Part shown: piece by piece, positions 46,036-56,229 of the stretch
Numbering within the stretch: the stretch's first letter is position 1
Layout: each line of letters starts with the position of its first letter
From: Hahella sp. CCB-MM4
GTDB taxonomy: Bacteria; Pseudomonadota; Gammaproteobacteria; Pseudomonadales; Oleiphilaceae
DNA: 64,000 bases
Assembly: GCF_002260525.1 (NCBI RefSeq)
Contig: NZ_MRYI01000003.1
Location: forward strand, 1 to 64,000
Direction: 5' to 3'
Position numbers and translations under genes: made by a program
Notes under the pieces: model-generated
Database searches by the model: none
The model's input: the letters and a program-made list of their open reading frames with translations, nothing else
What the model was told of the DNA's origin: nothing

Positions 46036-46804
46036 TCTTTCTATAAGGTGTGAATTGAACGACTGCTGCTCCGTTTCCGGTAACAGCTCTTCTTTGCCAT
46101 TTTGGTTTGAGGGGAATCACGCCACCGACGCGCTTCTGCGCCTGTATGATATAGAATGCCCCCAGCGGAAGCTTGAGTTTTTTGCCCAGCCGGTTTAAAA
46201 AAGCCAAACGACTCAGCCAGCGCAGATTCGCTGCGGGCGGAGTGTAAAAACTATAATTGACTTCATGTAATTGCAGATCGAGAAGATTCAGCCAGTCTTC
46301 AAGCCTTACGGCTGAAATGAATCGCCCTGACCAGGGCGCTTTACGACTACGGTGAAGATACTTGCTCAAGCCCCAAGTGCTGACCGGATTAAAACCGACG
46401 ATGACAATGTGTCCACCCGAACGCAGCACCCGGCAGGCTTCACGTAAGGCTTGGTGAGGCTGAGGCGAAAGGTCCAGCGTATGATGCAGCACCACCAGAT
46501 CAATACTGTCCGATACCAGCGGTAACTCATGGGGCTCACAGACAAGAACACCGTCTCCCGCTTCCTCTTCCAGTTTGGGTACTGCGACAATTCGGTGCCC
46601 CAGCAAACTGTTCTCAGCGATTCCGTGATCCTGATCGACCAGTAACTCCAACTGATGGTATCCGAAATAGCGGGATATGCATCGCTCTACGGCAAGCCTT
46701 TGACTGGCCAGCAGGGATCTCCCCAACCCGGTCCCAAACCATTGACGGAAATCCTCCCTGACAGATCCAGGATCCAGCATTTTAAGCTTGCTAATATTCT
46801 TCAT
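46022..46804 (-). CDS. SAM-dependent methyltransferase
   Basis: A 260-residue class I methyltransferase-like protein. The usual motif I glycine loop is weak, but [28 protein letters not shown] (motif IV/post region; first 20 residues diagnostic) and [20 protein letters not shown] are typical of the Methyltransf_11 type. Proteins in this place, between gloB and rnhA, are conserved in Pseudomonas and relatives. The substrate is unknown. It is divergent from gloB. Confidence 0.8.
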   Translation of the reverse strand: MKNISKLKMLDPGSVREDFRQWFGTGLGRSLLASQRLAVERCISRYFGYHQLELLVDQDHGIAENSLLGHRIVAVPKLEEEAGDGVLVCEPHELPLVSDSIDLVVLHHTLDLSPQPHQALREACRVLRSGGHIVIVGFNPVSTWGLSKYLHRSRKAPWSGRFISAVRLEDWLNLLDLQLHEVNYSFYTPPAANLRWLSRLAFLNRLGKKLKLPLGAFYIIQAQKRVGGVIPLKPKWQRRAVTGNGAAVVQFTPYRKNEKS

Positions 46805-46866
46805 AACCCTGTTTTGCCATTGCTTTCCTGGATTTCAGAATCTGAACGATATTTCTCTCGAACTAT

Positions 46867-46914
46867 ACTATCCACGGACAATACTAGCCACGAACAATAC
46901 TAATACAGGAATTA
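46867..46914. repeat. Three 16-bp tandem repeats upstream of gloB
   Basis: Units are ACTATCCACGGACAAT, ACTAGCCACGAACAAT and ACTAATACAGGAATTA; the first two differ at 2 of 16 positions and the third is decayed. They lie in the 220-bp divergent spacer between the methyltransferase gene and gloB. Confidence 0.65.
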
Positions 46915-47024
46915 AATAGAAATTTCCCTCACGGAAGCCTAAGCTCAAAATATGGTTCAGGATCATCGATAATAGAACTCCCCGAGGCTAAAATAGTATC
47001 ACTTCGAATTCTCCGGGATAACCC

Positions 47025-47798
47025 ATGGCTAAGATATTTCCAATCCCTGCATTTCATGACAATTACATCTGGCTCTATGAAAGCCAGGAACAGGCCTGGG
47101 TTGTTGATCCAGGCGACGCCGGTCCGGTAGAAGCCTGCCTACTAGAGCATGGACTGGAACTGGCAGGCATACTCGTAACACATCATCATATGGATCATGT
47201 GGGCGGCATTCGCAGCCTGATTGCACGGCGCGACATTCCCGTTTACGGATATCAAAAAGCCAGTATCCCCATGATCAACCATCCTTTGAACGAGGGGGAA
47301 ACTCTGGAACTCCCAGGCTTGACACTTCGTGTTATCACGGTGCCGGGACACACAATGGATCATATCGCCTATTTTGGAACATCCCCTGAATTGGGCCCGG
47401 TACTTTTCTGCGGGGATACGCTTTTCTCCGCCGGTTGCGGGAGGCTATTCGAGGGAACACCGGAAAACATGCTGGACTCGCTTGTAAAACTGAAGTCTCT
47501 GCCGGGCGAAACCAAGGTTTACTGTGCTCACGAGTACACGCTATCCAATCTCGCCTTTGCAAAAGCCGTTATGCCGGATTCCGATGCTGTCCAGCAGCGA
47601 ATCAATGAATGTGCAGACCTGAGACAACAAGGTATACCCACACTGCCCTCCTTATTATCCAGGGAGATGGAATTCAATCCTTTTCTGCGAACGAACGACG
47701 CCAAAGTCGTCGCGCAAGCCAGGACAAAGCTCGGCCACGAACCTCAAAATGAAGCGGAGGTCATGGGCGCCATCAGAAAGTGGAAGGATAACTTTTAG
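47025..47798 (+). CDS. gloB: Hydroxyacylglutathione hydrolase (glyoxalase II) GloB
   Basis: A 257-residue metallo-beta-lactamase-fold hydrolase that releases D-lactate and glutathione in methylglyoxal detoxification. The metal-binding motif is HHHMDHVGG (H53, H55, D57, H58), with VPGHTMDHIAY, LFCGDTLFSAGCGRLFEGTP and CAHEYTLSNLAFA completing the set of ligands and substrate-binding residues. The C-terminal HAGH domain is present (NPFLRTNDAKVV). Single gene, divergent from the methyltransferase. Confidence 0.96.
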   Translation: MAKIFPIPAFHDNYIWLYESQEQAWVVDPGDAGPVEACLLEHGLELAGILVTHHHMDHVGGIRSLIARRDIPVYGYQKASIPMINHPLNEGETLELPGLTLRVITVPGHTMDHIAYFGTSPELGPVLFCGDTLFSAGCGRLFEGTPENMLDSLVKLKSLPGETKVYCAHEYTLSNLAFAKAVMPDSDAVQQRINECADLRQQGIPTLPSLLSREMEFNPFLRTNDAKVVAQARTKLGHEPQNEAEVMGAIRKWKDNF

Positions 47799-47914
47799 GT
47801 TTTTTAACTTGCTGATCAAACTACCGCCCCATACAATTCCCGACGTTTTGCTTGCCGATCGCTTGGAAAGTGGCGGAAGACCTTTGATGTAAACGCTGAT
47901 AGTTAAGCTGAATT

Positions 47915-49702
47915 ATGCAATATTTCGCGCGCCTGCTGGCCGCAACACAGTTAGTATTTCTCGCCTCCTGCAGTCATCTGGAGCAGGTGGTATCGAGCGG
48001 TTCCCAAGAACCTGATTCGTCTCAGACCAGTGGATCGTCGACATCTCCGCCGACTGCTGAAACGGGCTTATCCTACGATCTGTCAGGAAACCCTGAGATC
48101 GGTGGAGTCACCTCCCAGGAGACCACCGATAATGATCAGTCCATCAACGTCGTCACCAAAGCGGAAGCTCAATCGGATGTTCAATATTTGAATAATGCCG
48201 GTGCTTCTACAGGGGACCAGGAGAACGATTCAGAATCGCCCCCCTCCAACGATACCGCACTGGCAGTCAGCAAGAGCCTTTGGGATCGAATGCGATCAGG
48301 CTTCAAACTGGATCTTGGGCAGACCAACCCCAGAATAGAAACCCAGCTGGATTGGTACGCACGCCATCAGGCATATCTCGACCGCACCTTCGAACGTAGC
48401 TCACTTTACCTTCACCATATTGTCTCTGAAGCTGAACGACGCGGAATCCCCGCAGAGTTGGCCTTGTTGCCGGTTGTCGAAAGTGCTTTCGATCCTTTTG
48501 CCTACTCTCACGGCCGTGCAGCTGGAATCTGGCAGTTTATTCCCGGCACAGGTAAACACTACGGACTTCGTCAGACCTGGTGGTATGACGGTCGGCGGGA
48601 TATCGTTGCCTCAACGGAAGCAGCCTTCAATTATCTCAGTGATATGGCTCGCTTCTTCAAAGGCGACTGGCTACTCGCACTGGCTTCCTATAATTCCGGT
48701 GCGGGAACGGTTCAGCGGGCTATCCGAAAAAATAAGGCGCGTGGAAAGCCCACTGATTTCTGGCATCTTGATCTGCCCCGGGAAACCCGGGCTTATGTCC
48801 CCAAGCTCCTTGCCATAGCCAAACTGGTGAATACCCCGAAAGACTACGGGGTTACGCTGTTCCCGATTACCAACGAACCCTATTTTGAAGTGGTCCAGCT
48901 GGACTCCCAGATTGACCTCTCCCAGGCTGCCCGTCTGGCCCAGATCGATGTTGACGATCTGTATATTCTCAATCCTGGTTACAACCAATGGGCCACTGAT
49001 CCACTGGGGCCCCATAGATTGGTTCTGCCGGTAGATAAAATTGAGATATTCAAGCAAGCTTACGATGATTTACCAACCGAGCAGCGTGTAAACTGGACCC
49101 GTTATCGGGTCAAAGCCGGCGACAGCCTGATCTCCATCGCCAAAAAATTCAAAACCACTCCTCAGGTGGTCAGAGATGTTAATCGAATTCGGGGCACACT
49201 CATCCGCCAGGGGCAACAACTGTTGATTCCAAGCAGCTATGAAGGTGAAGACTACTACGCCTTGAGTGCCGACAATCGCCTGGAGAGCAAGCAAGCCAGA
49301 GTTACCGGTGCTGCAGGCACCACCAAAGTGGAATACACGGTCAAATCCGGCGACACCCTCTGGGATATCTCCCGGGCTTACCATGTTAATGTCAGAAAGC
49401 TCGCCAAATGGAACGGCATGGCTCCTGGAGATGTACTGAGTCCAGGCAAAAAACTGGTGGTGTGGACCAAAGTCAATCTGGCACAGACCTCTACCTCTCC
49501 GAGCAGTTCTCCCTTCAGCAATAGAGAGATCATTCGCAAGGTGGGTTATCGTGTCCGTCAGGGGGATTCACTTTACCTGATCGCCAATAAATTCAATGTG
49601 TCAGTGAATGATCTGGCCAAGTGGAATGCCATCAACAAAAACAGCATTTTGCGACCAGGCCAGCGACTCTCGATTTACGTCGACGTCACGGAGATCAATT
49701 AG
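47915..49702 (+). CDS. mltD: Membrane-bound lytic murein transglycosylase D MltD
   Basis: A 595-residue outer-membrane lipoprotein. The lipobox FLASC places the lipidated cysteine at C19. A Ser/Thr-rich linker of about 100 residues follows. The catalytic glutamate is in LPVVESAFDPFAYS near residue 189, with GIWQFIPGTGKHYGL and ALASYNSGAGTVQRAI completing the SLT domain. Three LysM peptidoglycan-binding repeats lie near residues 395-440, 470-515 and 545-590 (starting RYRVKAGDSL, EYTVKSGDTL, GYRVRQGDSL). It cleaves glycan strands during wall turnover. It is longer than E. coli MltD (about 450 residues) owing to the linker and the third LysM. Confidence 0.95.
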   Translation: MQYFARLLAATQLVFLASCSHLEQVVSSGSQEPDSSQTSGSSTSPPTAETGLSYDLSGNPEIGGVTSQETTDNDQSINVVTKAEAQSDVQYLNNAGASTGDQENDSESPPSNDTALAVSKSLWDRMRSGFKLDLGQTNPRIETQLDWYARHQAYLDRTFERSSLYLHHIVSEAERRGIPAELALLPVVESAFDPFAYSHGRAAGIWQFIPGTGKHYGLRQTWWYDGRRDIVASTEAAFNYLSDMARFFKGDWLLALASYNSGAGTVQRAIRKNKARGKPTDFWHLDLPRETRAYVPKLLAIAKLVNTPKDYGVTLFPITNEPYFEVVQLDSQIDLSQAARLAQIDVDDLYILNPGYNQWATDPLGPHRLVLPVDKIEIFKQAYDDLPTEQRVNWTRYRVKAGDSLISIAKKFKTTPQVVRDVNRIRGTLIRQGQQLLIPSSYEGEDYYALSADNRLESKQARVTGAAGTTKVEYTVKSGDTLWDISRAYHVNVRKLAKWNGMAPGDVLSPGKKLVVWTKVNLAQTSTSPSSSPFSNREIIRKVGYRVRQGDSLYLIANKFNVSVNDLAKWNAINKNSILRPGQRLSIYVDVTEIN

Positions 49703-49744
49703 GGTCTTCAGCACTGATCCTGCAATCCAGCACTTGTTTGTGCT

Positions 49745-51187
49745 CTAGCGTTTATTCGCCAGCAGCCCAAGACACAGGGACGTCTGCTGGAGAAAATGCT
49801 TGAAACCACTGAAATAGGTTTCCGTCATCGGACGGCCGGAGACTCTCATATCCGCATATAAAAACCCAACTTCGCGATTACCGGCAAGGATGGGGCCCAA
49901 CAGGCAATCTCCCGAGCCTACCAGCTCATCAAATGCCGCCCCCCGTAACTTGGACACAGAGGAATGAGCGGAACTTCCCAACCATACCGACTCCCGGCGC
50001 TGCATCACCGCAGAAAACAAATTGTCGGGTTTCTTTTCATACGCAAACCGATAGCGTTCACGCCAATTCACTGTCCGAGCTCCCACCACGTACTTGGCTG
50101 ACACCTGGGTACGCGATTGGTTGAATATGGCAAGAGCCACGCGCTCCAATCCAACACCTTCATGCAGCCCGGTCATAATTAACTGAAATAGTTTCCCCGT
50201 ATCCAGATTACCGGACATCATATGCATGGTAGCCTGCAGAGTCTGCAGCTGAACCTGTGGGTTGGGATGCAATAACGGTGGGGTATCGAGCGACTCGTCG
50301 ACTACCTGGCAGGTTTCTTTCAATAACTGGGTAAGTTTCGGATCACAATACAGTTTGGACAATTGGGTTGCCTCATCCATACTGGCCCGCAGCCGCTTTT
50401 TGGCAACGTCTACCGGTTGATTGGAAAAGACAGACACCTTCTTCAACACCACTTCCATTTCGAGGCTGTCCCAGCCCTTCTCCATCGCTATGGCAATCTC
50501 ATCCCCAAGGCACACAGCCTGGGACATTCTGCTTTGGTCTTTCTTGTCTTCTGACAGGGACTCAGCAAGCGTCCCCCCCAAATTCCATTGAGCAACCAAC
50601 TCCACCGTCAGTCTCTCAAAGGTTACGCCGAGGACTGACTCTATATCCCTTGAGGTGCCCCCCTGCTGGTAAAGCCGGTATGCCTTATCAATGCTTTGAT
50701 GCGGATACGCCCAAATCATCAATTCGCCCAAATGAAGAAGAAGTGCCGCCACAAACACCTCTTCCTTAACGTCCAACCGGGCTTTGTCACATAAATTTCG
50801 CGCCTGAATCGCGGCATGGAATGACCGAGCCATCTGTCTGATCAGAGATTCCCGGGGATGCTGCTTCATGATCGATTCAATGACAACAGCCGAGACACAA
50901 ATCGCCCGGACGGTATTAAACCCGATATGCATGATTGCCCGGCTGATCGTAGTCACCGGAGTCTTGGATGGATTGTAAAGGACGCTATTAGCAACCTTGA
51001 TAATCTTCGATGTCAGAGTCGGGTCTTTTAAAATCTCCTTAGACAACTGCTGTACCGATGACTCTTCGGAATCGGTCAGCTTGTTCAACTCCCTGATAAT
51101 GGCCCCCATGGTCACTGCATCCATCTGGCTCAGCTCCTCAAGCCACTCATCCAACCCGAAAGGAGCTTTCTTCGAAGTCAACAGCAT
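49745..51187 (-). CDS. HDOD domain protein with C-terminal GAF-like region
   Basis: A 480-residue protein. Residues about 20-220 form an HDOD domain (LSKEILKDPTLTSKIIKVAN, then AIMHIGFNTVRAICVSAVVI), a non-catalytic relative of HD phosphohydrolases found in signalling proteins. The C-terminal part (about 320-475) looks like a GAF sensor (LFQLIMTGLHEGVGLERVAL, ILAGNREVGFLYADMRVSG). No GGDEF or EAL domain is attached. Such proteins often link to motility or second-messenger control. It is convergent with mltD. Confidence 0.82.
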   Translation of the reverse strand: MLLTSKKAPFGLDEWLEELSQMDAVTMGAIIRELNKLTDSEESSVQQLSKEILKDPTLTSKIIKVANSVLYNPSKTPVTTISRAIMHIGFNTVRAICVSAVVIESIMKQHPRESLIRQMARSFHAAIQARNLCDKARLDVKEEVFVAALLLHLGELMIWAYPHQSIDKAYRLYQQGGTSRDIESVLGVTFERLTVELVAQWNLGGTLAESLSEDKKDQSRMSQAVCLGDEIAIAMEKGWDSLEMEVVLKKVSVFSNQPVDVAKKRLRASMDEATQLSKLYCDPKLTQLLKETCQVVDESLDTPPLLHPNPQVQLQTLQATMHMMSGNLDTGKLFQLIMTGLHEGVGLERVALAIFNQSRTQVSAKYVVGARTVNWRERYRFAYEKKPDNLFSAVMQRRESVWLGSSAHSSVSKLRGAAFDELVGSGDCLLGPILAGNREVGFLYADMRVSGRPMTETYFSGFKHFLQQTSLCLGLLANKR

Positions 51188-51388
51188 TCACCCTCTCTAT
51201 TTATGTTTATCAGGGATAACCTATGCTCAAGTGTAGACCCCAGTTAGAGCGAACTGAAGCATACTTTGTAAAAAAGTGTCTTTCTATTGAGTTTAAATAG
51301 CTTCATTTATCTAGCTGAAATTGCTAGGTTATTTAGGGATTGAATCAGGCAGGTAAAATTTTGATGATATTTGAGTTCAGAGCACACA

Positions 51389-53242
51389 ATGAAGGTGTAT
51401 AACCCCCATCGTACATTGCCCCGGGCTCTATCGATTCTCTGTTTAATATTTATTTCGGCACTCTCGGGTGCCGCACAAACCGTGGCCACTTCCCATGGTT
51501 TTTCATTGTGGGGTGACCTTAAGTACCCAGCGGATTTTCAACACCTGGAATACGTCAATCCAAATGCTCCCAAAGGCGGCTCGATCAAGCTGCTGGGATT
51601 CGGTACTTTCGATTCATTGAATCCGTACACGCTAAAAGGCACCAGCCCATTTAATACGCCCGGATTTTATCTGTACGGTATCAACGAACTTAACGAGACA
51701 CTGTTAACCGGCTCTGGTGAGCGCTCTCCTTCCGGTGACGAAATCGAAACCGCCTACGGCCTGATCGCTGAGTCGGTGTCCTATCCGGAAGATCTTTCCT
51801 GGGCGGTATTCGCACTCAGGCCGGAAGCACAATTTCACGACAAACACCCCATAGAAGCCTCAGATGTGGTGTTCTCCTACAACACACTACTTGCTAAAGG
51901 CCACCCCAGGTTCAAACAGCTTCTGGAAGGCATTGAATCTGTAGAAGCCCTTGAAAGCAAAAAGGTCAAAGTACGGTTCAAACGTCCGAACTCCCGGAAG
52001 GACCTGCTACGATTCGGTGAAATGCCGATACTGCCCGAGCACTACTGGAAGACGAAAGACTTTGAGCGCACTACCCTGGAGCCGCCACTACTGAGCGGCC
52101 CCTATAAAATCGCGTCTGTCGAGCCCGGACAGAATATTGTTTACCAGAGGGTAAACGACTATTGGGGCAAGGACCTTCCCATAAACCAGGGGCGCTACAA
52201 CTTCGACAAGGTCACCGTAGAATTCTACCGGGACCAGACTGTGGCATTTGAAGCCTTTAAAGCAGGCAATCTGGATATTTTTCTGGAATATTCCTCAAAG
52301 AACTGGGCAACCGGCTATGACTTCCCCGCTGTAGATGAAGGAAAAGTGGTGAAGGTGGAAATTCCCCACAAAATACCCGCCGGTGTCCAGGGGTTATTCT
52401 TCAACACCCGAAGGCCACCGCTGGATAACGTGGATTTCCGACATGCCCTGGCAGTGCTGTTCGATTTTCAATGGGCCAACAAGAACCTCTTCTACGACGC
52501 CTATACAAGGACAGAAAGCTATTTTCCAAACTCCGACTATCAGGCCAGAGGCGTTCCGGATGGCAAAGAACTGAAGCTATTAGAGCCTTTTCGCAAAATA
52601 CTACCACCAGAACTTTTCAGCCTGAATCCCCCCACATTCGACACGGATGGTTCAGGCAACATTCGCCCACAGCTCAAACAGGCTTTTCAATTATTCAAGC
52701 AAGCCGGCTTTGAATTGAAAAATGGAAGAATGGTCGATACCTCCAGTTCCCAGCCGGTTGAACTGGAAATTATCTATATCCAGAAGGGGCTTGAAAGAGT
52801 GTTTCTCCCCTATGTCCAAAACCTGAAAAAAGCCGGTTTGGAAGTCAGTATCCGACTATTGGACAGCGCTCAGTTCAAAACCCGTCTGGATACTTACGAT
52901 TTTGATATCACGACTTTTGTGCTGCCTCAGAGTTTCGTTCCCGCGCAGGAACTCAAAGAATACTTCCATTCGTCCTCAGCAGGTATGGCGGGCGGCCGTA
53001 ACTATGCCGGAATCTCCCATCCGGCTATCGACAGTCTGGTCGAAAAAGCCATACAGGCCGGCTCTCAAAATGAACTGACCGTAACGCTGAGAGCACTTGA
53101 TCGAGTTTTACTTTGGCAGCACTATATAGTGCCGAACTGGCATTTAGGCAGCTTCAGAGCCGCCTATTGGAAGCCGCTGCAAAAACCCGGAAACCAGCCG
53201 AACTATACTTTAGGGTTCGAGAACTGGTGGCTGGAAAAATAA
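51389..53242 (+). CDS. nppA1: Peptide ABC transporter substrate-binding protein NppA1 (YejA family)
   Basis: A 617-residue family 5 extracellular binding protein with a signal peptide (PRALSILCLIFISALSGAAQ). Family blocks include HGFSLWGDLKYPADFQHLEY, AQFHDKHPIEASDVVFSYNT and KVEIPHKIPAGVQGLFFNTR. It matches E. coli YejA and P. aeruginosa NppA1, which feed uptake of peptidyl nucleoside antibiotics and possibly peptides. I use ATG 51389, since the signal peptide starts there; a TTG six codons earlier is also open. Its paralogue follows 31 bp later. Of the pair order, A1 first is assumed by analogy. Confidence 0.87.
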   Translation: MKVYNPHRTLPRALSILCLIFISALSGAAQTVATSHGFSLWGDLKYPADFQHLEYVNPNAPKGGSIKLLGFGTFDSLNPYTLKGTSPFNTPGFYLYGINELNETLLTGSGERSPSGDEIETAYGLIAESVSYPEDLSWAVFALRPEAQFHDKHPIEASDVVFSYNTLLAKGHPRFKQLLEGIESVEALESKKVKVRFKRPNSRKDLLRFGEMPILPEHYWKTKDFERTTLEPPLLSGPYKIASVEPGQNIVYQRVNDYWGKDLPINQGRYNFDKVTVEFYRDQTVAFEAFKAGNLDIFLEYSSKNWATGYDFPAVDEGKVVKVEIPHKIPAGVQGLFFNTRRPPLDNVDFRHALAVLFDFQWANKNLFYDAYTRTESYFPNSDYQARGVPDGKELKLLEPFRKILPPELFSLNPPTFDTDGSGNIRPQLKQAFQLFKQAGFELKNGRMVDTSSSQPVELEIIYIQKGLERVFLPYVQNLKKAGLEVSIRLLDSAQFKTRLDTYDFDITTFVLPQSFVPAQELKEYFHSSSAGMAGGRNYAGISHPAIDSLVEKAIQAGSQNELTVTLRALDRVLLWQHYIVPNWHLGSFRAAYWKPLQKPGNQPNYTLGFENWWLEK

Positions 53243-53273
53243 TACAGCATCCACAACAACATTAAGGTTGATC

Positions 53274-55121
53274 ATGTCTTTAGACATCAGAACTGCCGCT
53301 TTCGGGCACAAGAAGATTTTCTCCGCCATTATCTCAACATTCATCCTGCTTTGGGCCTCCCTATCCAGTCCTGTCAATGCCGAAGAAACCAAGGTTTCTG
53401 TCAGCCATGGATTTGCCATGCATGGAGACCCCAAGTATCCGGCGGACTTCACTCATTTTGACTACGCCAATCCCAAAGCTCCCAAGGGAGGCACCCTAAG
53501 GCTGGGTGTCGTCGGTGACAGTTTTGACAGCTTCAATCCTTTCGTTATCAAAGGCGTTCCGGCGGCTGGTGTTGCAGGATTTATGCATGACACCCTGGCC
53601 AAGTCTTCCGGAGATGAAGCTTTCAGCGAATACGGATTGATTGCTGAGAAAATAGAGATACCTGAGGACCGAAGTTGGGTGACCTTTCACCTGAACCCCA
53701 AGGCACGATTTCATGACGGTCATCCCATTACGGCAGAAGACGTGATTTTCACGTTTAAAATGCTCACAGAGAATGAACAAAGTCAGCCATTCTACAAAGC
53801 CTATTATGCAGACGTAAAAGAAGTGCTCGCGGTTGACGAAAGGACCGTTCGCTTTAACTTTAAATCCAATAAAAATAAAGAACTGGCACTTATTCTCGGC
53901 CAGCTGCCGGTACTTCCCAAGCATTACTACGAAAACCACGATTTCGCAGCGGCTGACCTGAGCGTTCCTCTCGGCAGCGGCCCCTACAAACTAAAATCCT
54001 TTGAACCGGGCCGCTCAATCACTTATGAAAGAGTCAAAGACTATTGGGCAGCTGACCTCCCGGTTAACAATGGCTTTTACAATTTCGACGAGATCACCTA
54101 CGAGTACTACAAGGATCATACAATTGCCCTTGAAGCATTCAAGGCCGGCGAGTTCGATGTGAGAATTGAAAATACTGCCAAGAATTGGGCAACAGCCTAC
54201 ACCGGCCCACAGTTTGATAAGGGCAACATTGTTAAAGAACAGCTGCCTGAAAGCACTCCATCCGGGATGCAGGCGTTCATTTTCAATATTCGAAAGGATA
54301 TTTTTAAGGATCCCAAAGTTCGCCAGGCTCTCGGGCTTGCTTTCGATTTCGAATGGACAAATGCCAATCTTTTCTACGGTCAATATGCCCGCACCAACAG
54401 CTTTTGGGATAACTCTGAGCTGGCAGCAAAAGGGCTTCCCAAGGGAGAAGAGCTTGAGATTCTGAATCGCTTTAAAGGGAAGATTCCCAACGAAGTATTC
54501 ACCAAGGAGTATCAGGCACCCACCAACCCCAAACCGGGTAATATTCGCAACAACCTGCGAAAGGCGACTGGACTGCTGAAAGAAGCTGGTTGGGAAATCA
54601 ATAACGGCAAACTGGTCAATAAAAAATCCGGTAAGCCACTGGCATTCGAAATCACCATATTTGATCAAGGGTTTGAGCGCATCGTTCTACCTTTTGTCCA
54701 AAACCTCAAACGCCTCGGCGTTGACGCTTCCCTGAGACGTATCGACACGACACAGTACATTAATCGAATCAGGGATTTTGACTTCGACATGATCGTATAC
54801 ACCATTGGTCAGTCGAACTCTCCTGGCAATGAACAACGGGAATTCTGGCACAGCTCCCGCGCCAACGTTAAGGGGTCACGCAATCTCATAGGAATCGCTG
54901 ACCCGGTCATTGATGAACTGATTGACCTTGTCATTACCGCCCCCGACCGGGAAAGCCTCGTTGCCCGGACTCACGCTCTCGACCGGGTATTGCTTTGGAA
55001 TCACTTTGTCATTCCGCAGTGGCATCTGCCCTATGAGCGCATCGCTTACTGGAAAAAACTGGCTCACCCTGAAAAACAGACTAAAGTTGGATCAGACTTG
55101 AGTACTTGGTGGATTAAGTAA
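53274..55121 (+). CDS. nppA2: Peptide ABC transporter substrate-binding protein NppA2 (YejA family)
   Basis: A 615-residue paralogue of the preceding protein with a signal peptide (IFSAIISTFILLWASLSSPV). Shared blocks: VSHGFAMHGDPKYPADFTHF, ARFHDGHPITAEDVIFTFKM, ARTNSFWDNSELAAKGLP and a similar C-terminus ending LSTWWIK. ATG 53274 has AAGG upstream; a TTG two codons earlier is less likely. Having two tandem binding proteins for one pair of permeases is the known Npp arrangement and suggests different ligand ranges. It is 21 bp before nppB. Confidence 0.87.
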   Translation: MSLDIRTAAFGHKKIFSAIISTFILLWASLSSPVNAEETKVSVSHGFAMHGDPKYPADFTHFDYANPKAPKGGTLRLGVVGDSFDSFNPFVIKGVPAAGVAGFMHDTLAKSSGDEAFSEYGLIAEKIEIPEDRSWVTFHLNPKARFHDGHPITAEDVIFTFKMLTENEQSQPFYKAYYADVKEVLAVDERTVRFNFKSNKNKELALILGQLPVLPKHYYENHDFAAADLSVPLGSGPYKLKSFEPGRSITYERVKDYWAADLPVNNGFYNFDEITYEYYKDHTIALEAFKAGEFDVRIENTAKNWATAYTGPQFDKGNIVKEQLPESTPSGMQAFIFNIRKDIFKDPKVRQALGLAFDFEWTNANLFYGQYARTNSFWDNSELAAKGLPKGEELEILNRFKGKIPNEVFTKEYQAPTNPKPGNIRNNLRKATGLLKEAGWEINNGKLVNKKSGKPLAFEITIFDQGFERIVLPFVQNLKRLGVDASLRRIDTTQYINRIRDFDFDMIVYTIGQSNSPGNEQREFWHSSRANVKGSRNLIGIADPVIDELIDLVITAPDRESLVARTHALDRVLLWNHFVIPQWHLPYERIAYWKKLAHPEKQTKVGSDLSTWWIK

Positions 55122-55142
55122 TTTCAGGGCCAGCAGATTCCT

Positions 55143-56228
55143 ATGTGGCAATACATTCTTAGAAGAATATTACTCATATTTCCCACGTTGCTGGGCATAT
55201 TGTTACTCAACTTCATTATTGTTCAGGCCGCCCCCGGCGGCCCTGTTGAACAGACTCTGGCCAAGCTGGAAGGCTTGGGCTCTGAAGTGGAAAATCGCGT
55301 TGCGGGAAGCGGCAGCGAAGTACAAAGCCAGTCAGGTGGCGATTCAAATTACCGCGGAGCCCAGGGCCTGCCGCCGGAGCTGATAGAGCAGATCAAGAAA
55401 CTCTACGGTTTTGATAAGCCAGCGCACGAACGCTTTTTTCTCATGCTGAAAAACTATGCCACTTTTGATTTTGGGGACAGTTTTTTCAGGGACAGATCCG
55501 TTCTTGATCTGATCATCGATAAAATGCCCGTCTCCATATCCCTTGGGCTCTGGTCTACTTTGATTATCTATCTGATCTCCATTCCCATGGGGATTCGAAA
55601 GGCGGTCAAGGATGGCTCAAGATTCGATATCTGGACCAGTGCCGCCATCATTGTCGGCTACGCCATACCCGGTTTTCTCTTTGCTATTTTACTCATCGTA
55701 TTGTTTGCCGGCGGCTCTTACTGGGACTTTTTCCCACTCAGAGGGCTGACATCGAGTAACTTCGATGAACTGAGCATTTTTGGAAAGGTTACCGATTACT
55801 TCTGGCACCTGGCATTACCGATAACAGCGAATGTTATCGGCGGTTTTGCGACGCTTACGATGTTGACCAAAAATTCCTTTATGGATGAAATCAATAAGCA
55901 GTACGTGATTACCGCCAGGGCCAAGGGGCTCGAAGAAAGGAAGATCCTGTATGGCCACGTGTTTCGCAATGCCATGCTGATCGTTATTGCCGGAATGCCT
56001 TCTGCTTTGGTATCCCTGTTCTTTACCGGCTCTCTGTTGATTGAAGTAATCTTCTCCCTCGACGGTCTTGGCCTGCTTGGATTTGAGTCCACAATCAACC
56101 GCGACTATCCGGTGATGTTCGGCACTCTCTTTATATTTACGCTGATGGGACTTCTGCTCAAACTCGTCAGTGACCTCACCTATGTGTGGGTTGATCCACG
56201 CATTGACTTTGAAAGCCGGGAGGGTTGA
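55143..56228 (+). CDS. nppB: Peptide ABC transporter permease NppB (YejB)
   Basis: A 361-residue inner-membrane permease of the oligopeptide class. It starts [20 protein letters not shown], contains a periplasmic loop with [20 protein letters not shown], and has the cytoplasmic EAA-type loop [20 protein letters not shown] that contacts the ATPase. About six membrane segments. The long loop between the first two is the YejB hallmark. Its stop is one base before the TTG start of nppC. Confidence 0.93.
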   Translation: MWQYILRRILLIFPTLLGILLLNFIIVQAAPGGPVEQTLAKLEGLGSEVENRVAGSGSEVQSQSGGDSNYRGAQGLPPELIEQIKKLYGFDKPAHERFFLMLKNYATFDFGDSFFRDRSVLDLIIDKMPVSISLGLWSTLIIYLISIPMGIRKAVKDGSRFDIWTSAAIIVGYAIPGFLFAILLIVLFAGGSYWDFFPLRGLTSSNFDELSIFGKVTDYFWHLALPITANVIGGFATLTMLTKNSFMDEINKQYVITARAKGLEERKILYGHVFRNAMLIVIAGMPSALVSLFFTGSLLIEVIFSLDGLGLLGFESTINRDYPVMFGTLFIFTLMGLLLKLVSDLTYVWVDPRIDFESREG

Positions 56229-56229
56229 A

